Part shown: positions 5,516 to 10,311 of the stretch, piece by piece
How the letters are laid out: each line of letters begins with the position of its first letter
Position numbering within the stretch: position 1 is the stretch's first letter
DNA from: Rhodobacterales bacterium
GTDB taxonomy: Bacteria; Pseudomonadota; Alphaproteobacteria; Rhodobacterales; Rhodobacteraceae
Direction of reading: 5' to 3'
DNA: 10,311 nt
Assembly: GCA_025357355.1 (NCBI GenBank)
Contig: JANXPK010000847.1
Coordinates: 1-10,311, forward strand
Position numbers and translations under genes: made by a program
The notes under the pieces: generated by a model
Told to the model about the DNA's origin: nothing
What the model saw: the letters and a program-made list of their open reading frames with translations, nothing else
Databases searched by the model: none

Positions 5516-6653
5516 CCGTTTGACACAGATCGGCGCGGCGGTGATCGGAACCGGGTTCATCGGCACCGTGCATATCGAGGCGTTGCGGCGGCTGGGCGTG
5601 CCGGTGGTCGGGGTTTTGGGTTCAAGTGCGGCGCGCGGGGCGGAACGGGCGGCGGCGCTGGGGGTTCGGGCTTTTGGCTCGCTGGACGAGTTGCTGGCCG
5701 ATCCGGCGGTGCAGGTGGTGCATGTGACCTCGCCCAATGTCGCGCATTATTTGCAGGTCAAGCAGATCCTGGCAGCCGGCCGCCATGTGGTCTGCGAAAA
5801 GCCGCTGGCGATGACGAGCGCGCAGTCGGCGGAGATGGTGGGCTTGGCGCAGGCCAGCGGCAAGGTGGCGGCGGTCTGCTACAACACCCGCTTTTATCCC
5901 CTGAACCAGCATGCGCGCCAAATGGTGGCTGAGGGTGGGCTAGGTGAGGTTCAACTGATCGCGGGGCATTATCATCAGGATTGGCTGGCCAAGGCGACCG
6001 ACTGGAACTGGCGGCTGGAAGTGGATCAGGGCGGCGCGTTGCGCTCGGTCGGCGATATCGGCACCCACTGGGTCGATCTGGTCAGTTTCATTGCCGGGCA
6101 AAGGCCAAGCGCGGTGCTGGCGGAGCTGGCCACTTTTGTCCCCGAGCGGCAAAAACCGGCTGGCCCGGTCGCCACGTTTGCGTCGGCCTCGGGAGCCACG
6201 GAAACCCGGCAAGTTGTGACAGACAATGCCGCCACGATCCTGCTGCGATTTGCCAGCGGGGCGCGGGGGGTGATGTCGACCAGCCAGATCTCGCAAGGCC
6301 GCAAGAATTCACTGCGGTGGGATATTTCGGGTTCGGGCGCTTCGGCGGCCTGGGATTCAGAGACGCCCGATCATCTGTGGCTTGGCCACCGCGACGGCCC
6401 CAACCAGATCTTGCAGCGCGACCCCGGCCTGATGAACGCAGCTGGGGCGGCGGCGGCGAGCCTGCCCGGCGGTCATGTCGAGGGCTTTGCCGATACCTTT
6501 CGCGCGCTGTTCCGGCAGGTTTACGGGGACGTGGCGCAAGGGAAGCGCAGCCCGGGCTCGAGCTACGCCAGCTTTGACGACGGGCACTATGAAATGCGGT
6601 TCTGTGATGCCGTCTTGCGCAGCGCCAAAGAGGGGTGCTGGATTGATGTCTAG
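5508..6653 (+). CDS. Gfo/Idh/MocA-family NAD(P)-dependent oxidoreductase
   Basis: A 381-residue protein if read from TTG 5508, chosen because a GGGGGG tract (5495-5500) sits 7 nt upstream; no ATG precedes the conserved fold. Alternative TTG starts are 5490 and 5520. The N-terminal Rossmann fold has AVIGTGFIG (11-19), VTSPNVAHY (73-81) and the family EKP motif (CEKPLA, 96-101). The C-terminal alpha/beta domain has GDIGTHWVD (182-190), whose Asp183 and His187 match the usual catalytic Asp/His, preceded by the GHYHQDWL and WRLEVDQGG segments. Family members oxidise a ring or side-chain hydroxyl of sugars or inositols, often at C1 or C3. The gene overlaps the SDR upstream by 8 nt and lies 9 nt before the TIM-barrel gene. 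Pairing with a xylose-isomerase-like enzyme is common for inositol, glucoside and 3-keto-sugar pathways. The substrate is unassigned. Confidence 0.9.
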   Translation: MPDRLTQIGAAVIGTGFIGTVHIEALRRLGVPVVGVLGSSAARGAERAAALGVRAFGSLDELLADPAVQVVHVTSPNVAHYLQVKQILAAGRHVVCEKPLAMTSAQSAEMVGLAQASGKVAAVCYNTRFYPLNQHARQMVAEGGLGEVQLIAGHYHQDWLAKATDWNWRLEVDQGGALRSVGDIGTHWVDLVSFIAGQRPSAVLAELATFVPERQKPAGPVATFASASGATETRQVVTDNAATILLRFASGARGVMSTSQISQGRKNSLRWDISGSGASAAWDSETPDHLWLGHRDGPNQILQRDPGLMNAAGAAAASLPGGHVEGFADTFRALFRQVYGDVAQGKRSPGSSYASFDDGHYEMRFCDAVLRSAKEGCWIDV

Positions 6654-6662
6654 GGGGACACC

Positions 6663-7574
6663 ATGAAACTCGGTCTGCTGACGGTGCCGTTCGCGGGTGC
6701 AAGCCTGATGGAGGTGGCCACCTGGGCGGCCTCCGCAGGGTTCGAAGCGTTGGAGATTGCCTGCTGGCCCAGCGCGGGGGGCGAAACCCGGCGCTATGCC
6801 GGAACCTCGCATGTGGCGGTTGAGACCATGACGGCGATGCGCGCGGATGAGATCATGGGCGGGCTGTCGGCCAAGGGGATTGCGGTGTCAGGGCTTGGCT
6901 TTTATCCCAACCCGCTGCACGCCGATGCGGCCCACCGCGACACTGTTCTGGGGCATTTGACCAAGGTCATCACCGCAGCGGCGCTGATGAAGGTCAAGGT
7001 CGTCAACACCTTTCTGGGCGGTGACCGCAGCTTGACCGTCGATCAGAACTGGGCGCGCGCGTTGCAGATTTTTCCCGCCATCGTCGCCCATGCCCGCGAC
7101 CACGGGGTGACGCTGGCCTTTGAAAACTGCCCGATGATCTTTTCGCAGGACGAATGGCCCGGCGGAAACAACATCGCCTATGCCCCGAAAATCTGGCGCC
7201 GCATCTTCGAGACCTGGGATGGGGTGGGTATGAACTATGACCCCAGCCATCTGGTCTGGCAAATGATCGACCAGACCCGGTTCATCGGCGAATTTGGCGG
7301 CAAAATGGTGCATGTTCATGCCAAGGACCTGATGATTGATCGTGACGGGCTCTACGAAAACGGTATCCTCTCGCTGGGAATGGGCTGGCAGGTGCCGCGC
7401 ATGCCGGGTCTGGGCGAGGTGGACTGGGCGCAGACCTTTGCCGCACTTTACCGCGCCGGCTACGATGGCCCGGTGATCATCGAACACGAGGACCGCAATT
7501 TCGAAGGCACGGAAGACAAGATCAAACGCGGGTTCCTGTTGGCGAGAGACGTCCTTCGCCCGTTTGTGAAGTAG
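6663..7574 (+). CDS. Xylose-isomerase-like TIM-barrel sugar isomerase/epimerase
   Basis: A 303-residue protein of the AP_endonuc_2 / xylose isomerase-like TIM-barrel superfamily. ATG 6663 has a strong AGGGGGA ribosome site (6652-6658). Starting MKLGLLTVPF, it shows the expected metal and active-site positions at strand ends: Glu154 (LAFENCP), Asp193 with His196 (NYDPSHL), His217/His219 with Asp222 (VHVHAKD), and Glu274 (VIIEHED). This is the pattern of divalent-metal isomerases, epimerases or dehydratases such as IolE, IolI and tagatose epimerase-like proteins. It is cytoplasmic, with no signal peptide. The neighbouring Gfo/Idh/MocA oxidoreductase suggests it acts on the keto-sugar that enzyme produces, for example by isomerisation or epimerisation. 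Family placement is firm; the specific reaction is not. Confidence 0.88.
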   Translation: MKLGLLTVPFAGASLMEVATWAASAGFEALEIACWPSAGGETRRYAGTSHVAVETMTAMRADEIMGGLSAKGIAVSGLGFYPNPLHADAAHRDTVLGHLTKVITAAALMKVKVVNTFLGGDRSLTVDQNWARALQIFPAIVAHARDHGVTLAFENCPMIFSQDEWPGGNNIAYAPKIWRRIFETWDGVGMNYDPSHLVWQMIDQTRFIGEFGGKMVHVHAKDLMIDRDGLYENGILSLGMGWQVPRMPGLGEVDWAQTFAALYRAGYDGPVIIEHEDRNFEGTEDKIKRGFLLARDVLRPFVK

Positions 7575-7597
7575 GACGCCACCTGATTGAACGACAA

Positions 7598-7616
7598 ACA
7601 AGCTTGTAAGGGAGGA
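7598..7616 (+). promoter_or_regulatory. Perfect 10-bp palindrome and very strong ribosome site before the binding-protein gene
   Basis: ACAAGCTTGT (7598-7607) is an exact palindrome in the 48-bp gap. It is followed at once by AAGGGAGGA (7608-7616), a near-ideal Shine-Dalgarno 6 nt before ATG 7623. The ribosome site fits the high expression usual for periplasmic binding proteins. The palindrome could be an operator, or a small hairpin beside the ribosome site, or chance. Confidence 0.4.
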
Positions 7617-7622
7617 CTACCA

Positions 7623-8648
7623 ATGAAGAAGATGTTGCTCGGGTCGGCCGCACTGATGCTGACCGTCGGACTTGCGGGAGTGGCCGAGGCCAAAACCTAC
7701 AAGATCGGCATATCCAACACCGTGCAGGGCAATGGCTGGCGCGAAGAGATGGTTTGCGCGATGAAGGCGCAGGCGCTGGCCTCGGGTGAGGTGTCGGCGC
7801 TGAACATCGCCCACCGTAACACCGACGCGGCGGGCCAGTTGGAGGATATCCGCAACCTGATCCAGGCCGGTGTCGATGCCATCGTGGTCAACCCCGCCAG
7901 TGCCGATGGCGTCAACGCGGCGATCAAGGAGGCGACCGCCAAGGGCATCGTCGTCGTGGCGGTCGATCAGGCGGTGACCGAGCCTTCGGCCTACATCCTG
8001 TCGAACAACCAGGAGCAATATGCCTATCTGGGTGCCAAATGGCTGTTCCAGCAGATCGGCGGCAAGGGTTCTGTCGTCTACATGCGCGGGGCTGCCGGGG
8101 CGGGGGCCGACAATGACCGCGACAAGGGCTTCAAGAAGGCGCTGGCGGAGTTTCCGAATGTGAAAGTGGCCAGCGAAGTCTTTACCGGCTGGCAGCAGGA
8201 TCAGGGCAAGCAGCAGATCAACGACCTGATCGCGGCGGGCACCAAGTTTGACGGCGTGTGGACGAGCGGCATCGACAACGTGATCGTCGACGCCTTCACC
8301 GAGTCCGGCGCGCCGATGGTGCCGATCGTGGGCGCGGACAACGCGGGCTTTGTCGGCCAGTTGCTGTCGGTCAAGGGTCTGAAAGGTGCTGCCGTCACCA
8401 ATCCCGGTTCGGTCGGCGGGGCGGGAGTGGCGCTGGCGCTGCAAATCCTCGATGGCAAAGCGCCCAAGGACCATACCGTGCTGGTCGACCCGGTGCTGTG
8501 GGACAACACCTCTGACGCGGGCCTCGCCTTGATCAAGGCCGGGCAGAACCCCAAGCTCAGCCCGGAGTGGCCGGTCTCTGTCTCGATCCCGGGCTGGACT
8601 ACCTATTCGATGGACCAGATCATCGCCTGCAAAGGCCCGGGTGAATAA
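7623..8648 (+). CDS. CUT2-type sugar ABC transporter periplasmic binding protein
   Basis: A 341-residue protein with a Sec signal peptide: MKK, a hydrophobic core, and AEA at 21-23, so cleavage is expected before Lys24. The mature part is a Peripla_BP_4 / ribose-binding-like fold: YKIGISNTVQGNGWREEM (26-43), NTDAAGQLEDIRNLIQAGVDAI (66-87), VVAVDQAV (111-118), DNDRDKGFKKAL (163-174), GVWTSGIDN (211-219), VGADNAG (236-242). Conserved ligand-contact positions probably include Asp115 and Asp239. It captures a sugar in the periplasm and delivers it to the ATPase/permease encoded next. Cys45 and Cys336 are the only cysteines seen in the mature chain and could form a disulfide. The start is secure because of the strong ribosome site. 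Which sugar it binds is unknown; rhamnose, ribose, xylose or polyols are all possible for this group. Confidence 0.94.
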   Translation: MKKMLLGSAALMLTVGLAGVAEAKTYKIGISNTVQGNGWREEMVCAMKAQALASGEVSALNIAHRNTDAAGQLEDIRNLIQAGVDAIVVNPASADGVNAAIKEATAKGIVVVAVDQAVTEPSAYILSNNQEQYAYLGAKWLFQQIGGKGSVVYMRGAAGAGADNDRDKGFKKALAEFPNVKVASEVFTGWQQDQGKQQINDLIAAGTKFDGVWTSGIDNVIVDAFTESGAPMVPIVGADNAGFVGQLLSVKGLKGAAVTNPGSVGGAGVALALQILDGKAPKDHTVLVDPVLWDNTSDAGLALIKAGQNPKLSPEWPVSVSIPGWTTYSMDQIIACKGPGE

Positions 8649-8671
8649 GGCCCCGGCGAACACGGCTAAAT

Positions 8672-8696
8672 GGCCCCCGGTCACGCACCGGGGGCC
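8672..8696 (+). other. Perfect 10-bp hairpin between binding-protein and ATPase genes
   Basis: GGCCCCCGGT (8672-8681) and ACCGGGGGCC (8687-8696) are exact inverted repeats around a 5-nt loop, starting 23 nt after the binding-protein stop. Only TTT follows, a few bases later, so it is a poor intrinsic terminator. The best reading is a 3' stabilising or partial-attenuation structure, which would keep binding-protein mRNA in excess over the ATPase and permease parts. That arrangement is known in other ABC operons such as malE-malF. Confidence 0.75.
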
Positions 8697-8726
8697 GCGC
8701 GTTTGGCAAAGGCAAGAGCAGCCCCG

Positions 8727-10220
8727 ATGATGCAGACAGCAGCCAGCGCGCCGGTTCTGGACGCGGTGGGCGTATCCAAGCGCTTTGGGGCGGTCGTGGC
8801 CCTGAAGGACGCCTCGCTGCGGGTCGGCACTGGCGAGATCGTGGCTCTGATGGGGGCCAATGGCGCGGGCAAATCGACGCTGGTCAAGATCCTGACCGGG
8901 GCCTTGCGCCGCGATGAGGGTACGGTCCGCATCCGTGGCCGTGACACCAATCTCGGCTCGCCCGCCGCCGCGCGACGTGCGGGGCTGGTGCCGGTCTATC
9001 AGGAACCCTCGCTGATCCCCGATCTGGACGTGGCGGGTAATCTGCGGCTGGGCAATACCGACCCGCAGGCTTTTCGCCATTGGGTCAGCGAACTCGGCAT
9101 CGAGGGGCTGCGGCTGGACGACATGATTGGCCGCCTGCCGCTTGCCACCTTGCGCATTCTCGATCTCGCCCGCGCCTTGGCCGCCGAACCCGATGTCCTG
9201 CTGCTCGACGAAATGACCGCAGCATTGCCTACCGATCTCGTGGAACGCGTGCTGCGTGTCATACGGCAACAGGCCGATGCCGGGCGTTCGGTCATCTATA
9301 TATCGCACCGCTTTACCGAGATTGCAGCGCTTTGTGACAACGCCACTGTCCTGCGTGACGGTGTCACAGTCGGCAGTGTGCCCATCGCGCCGGGGATCGA
9401 GGAGCGGATTGTCGAGATGATGCTGGGTGCCGACCTCAGCCACACAAACGCCGCGCCCCTTTCGGTCAAGTCGCGCCCCAGCGACCTGCCCCGCCTGCGC
9501 TTGCGCGGCATTGGCGCGGGGCCGCGGTTGACCGATGTGTCCTTTGACCTGCACAAAGGCGAAGTGCTGGGTGTCGTGGCGTTGGAGGGTCAAGGCCAGG
9601 ACGAATTGTTCGATGTGCTGGCAGGCAACCTGCGCGCCACCGCGGGCACTGTGGAAATCGATGGAAGGCCCGCCAGCTTCCGCCACCCCGCCGATGCAAT
9701 CGTGGCGGGGCTGACCTTTGTGCCCGGCAACCGGTCCCAGGCCTTGCTGATGCCGCGTTCCGTGCGGGAGAATATCGCGCTGCCGCTGGTGGCAGAGTTG
9801 CGCAAATGGGGCATTATCTCGAAGCGGGATGAGGATGCGCGGGTTTCGGCTGCCATTGAGCGCCTGCAAATCGACACCCGTGCGCAAGGCGAGGTGCGCA
9901 GGCTGTCGGGCGGCAATCAGCAAAAGGTGACGATTGCCCGCTGGGTCGCCAAAGGGGTGCAGACCCTGCTACTGTTCGACCCGACACGCGGCATCGACAT
10001 CCGCACCAAGCGGCAGATTTACACGCTGGTTCGCGACCTCGCCAATAAGGGAGCCGCCGTGCTGTTCTATACCTCCGAACTCGCCGAGGTTCGCCTGGCC
10101 TGCGACCGCGCAGTGGTGATTTTCAACGGGAGGGTGGTGGCTATGGTTGAGGCTGCCGATGCCGACGAACCGACACTGTTAAGGGCGGCCTATGGGCTGA
10201 CCGAGAAAGCACCCGTATGA
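8727..10220 (+). CDS. CUT2-type sugar ABC transporter, fused double ATP-binding protein
   Basis: A 497-residue protein (about 500 is typical for RbsA/XylG/MglA-like ATPases), read from ATG 8727 (or the adjacent ATG 8730), with a moderate AAGAG site at 8714-8718. An earlier ATG at 8670 would use the hairpin as coding sequence and adds no conserved residues. Domain 1 has Walker A GANGAGKST (43-51), Q-loop YQEPSL (91-96), Walker B LLLDEM (158-163) and His194, but its signature position reads LPLATLR (137-143), not LSGGQ. Domain 2 has a degenerate P-loop ALEGQGQDE (285-293), an intact signature LSGGNQQK (393-400) and LLLFDPT (414-420) in place of LLLDEPT. It powers import by the membrane permease, whose gene overlaps its stop by 4 nt. 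One complete and one degenerate composite ATP site are predicted. Confidence 0.94.
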   Translation: MMQTAASAPVLDAVGVSKRFGAVVALKDASLRVGTGEIVALMGANGAGKSTLVKILTGALRRDEGTVRIRGRDTNLGSPAAARRAGLVPVYQEPSLIPDLDVAGNLRLGNTDPQAFRHWVSELGIEGLRLDDMIGRLPLATLRILDLARALAAEPDVLLLDEMTAALPTDLVERVLRVIRQQADAGRSVIYISHRFTEIAALCDNATVLRDGVTVGSVPIAPGIEERIVEMMLGADLSHTNAAPLSVKSRPSDLPRLRLRGIGAGPRLTDVSFDLHKGEVLGVVALEGQGQDELFDVLAGNLRATAGTVEIDGRPASFRHPADAIVAGLTFVPGNRSQALLMPRSVRENIALPLVAELRKWGIISKRDEDARVSAAIERLQIDTRAQGEVRRLSGGNQQKVTIARWVAKGVQTLLLFDPTRGIDIRTKRQIYTLVRDLANKGAAVLFYTSELAEVRLACDRAVVIFNGRVVAMVEAADADEPTLLRAAYGLTEKAPV

Positions 10221-10311
10221 CCCGGTTCTTGGCCAACAATGGCTGGACCCTTGGTCTTGCAGGCTTGCTGGCTATGCTGTTGGTCGCCACCAAAATGATC
10301 CAGCCCGAATT
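10217..10311 (+). CDS. Sugar ABC transporter permease, N-terminal fragment (3' end outside window)
   Basis: ATG 10217 overlaps the ATPase stop codon (ATGA), and 31 complete codons follow before the window ends. The fragment starts MTRFLANNGW and runs into a hydrophobic stretch (residues about 11-26, including LGLAGLLAMLLVAT), consistent with the first transmembrane helix, then MIQPE. This fits a BPD_transp_2 / RbsC-like inner-membrane permease, the partner expected after a CUT2 binding protein and double ATPase. The call rests on position and on the first helix only. Confidence 0.8.
   Translation, partial: MTRFLANNGWTLGLAGLLAMLLVATKMIQPE

Noticed and set aside
8672..8696. Intrinsic terminator ending the transcript after the binding-protein gene
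   Set aside because: The stem is perfect but is followed by GCGCGTTTGG, not a T-run, and the ATPase and permease genes follow in the same direction, so full termination is unlikely.
8670..8726. Upstream ATG extension of the ATPase gene
   Set aside because: The added codons are just the translated hairpin (MAPGHAPGAARL...), with no homology expected before the ATPase fold and no ribosome site ahead of 8670.
7617..9923. Very long open frame (about 768 codons) on the minus strand opposite the binding-protein and ATPase genes
   Set aside because: Its translation is Arg/His/Gln-rich with no recognisable domain, and it lies wholly opposite two well-supported genes plus their hairpin. Long antisense frames are expected in GC-rich DNA with this codon bias.

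Overview
The window is GC-rich (roughly two thirds GC by eye), densely packed and coded entirely on the + strand. Codon use, GTG/TTG starts and the protein families fit an alphaproteobacterium, probably of the Rhodobacteraceae; this is inferred from style, since there is no rRNA or other marker gene here. All recognised genes belong to carbohydrate catabolism and uptake. I see no mobile element, CRISPR array, tRNA or rRNA.

Region 1 (1-2596) is the 3' part of a 6-deoxysugar catabolic operon: the C-terminus of an amidohydrolase-family sugar lactonase, a GntR/FadR-type regulator, L-rhamnose mutarotase (rhaM) and L-rhamnonate dehydratase (rhmD). The genes are tightly spaced (10-nt gap, 3-nt gap, then a 4-nt ATGA overlap). 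Lactonase, mutarotase and dehydratase together point to the non-phosphorylative route L-rhamnose -> rhamnonolactone -> L-rhamnonate -> 2-keto-3-deoxy-L-rhamnonate. The sugar 1-dehydrogenase and the enzymes after the dehydratase are not identified with confidence in this window.

Region 2 (2597-3038) is a 442-bp gap without a convincing gene. It holds two hairpins in a GC-rich part, then an AT-richer part with imperfect inverted repeats and a weak promoter-like -35 element ahead of the next gene.

Region 3 (3039-10311, running off the edge) is a second sugar cluster: a short-chain dehydrogenase (SDR), an RpiR-family regulator with an SIS domain, a second SDR, a Gfo/Idh/MocA oxidoreductase, a xylose-isomerase-like TIM-barrel isomerase/epimerase, and a CUT2-type (ribose/xylose-like) ABC importer made of a periplasmic binding protein, a fused double ATPase and the start of a permease. 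Several junctions overlap or nearly touch, so most of it is probably one transcription unit. A perfect 10-bp hairpin follows the binding-protein gene. The likely logic is: RpiR senses a sugar (phosphate) ligand, the ABC system imports a sugar or polyol, and the dehydrogenases plus the TIM-barrel enzyme oxidise and isomerise it. The substrate cannot be read from the sequence. The cluster could serve rhamnose together with region 1, or an unassigned sugar or polyol.

The most notable points are this unassigned two-SDR/Gfo-Idh/TIM-barrel cluster, the strongly asymmetric ATPase (one complete composite ATP site and one degenerate), and the structured non-coding gap. Nothing here clearly amounts to an entirely new class of system.
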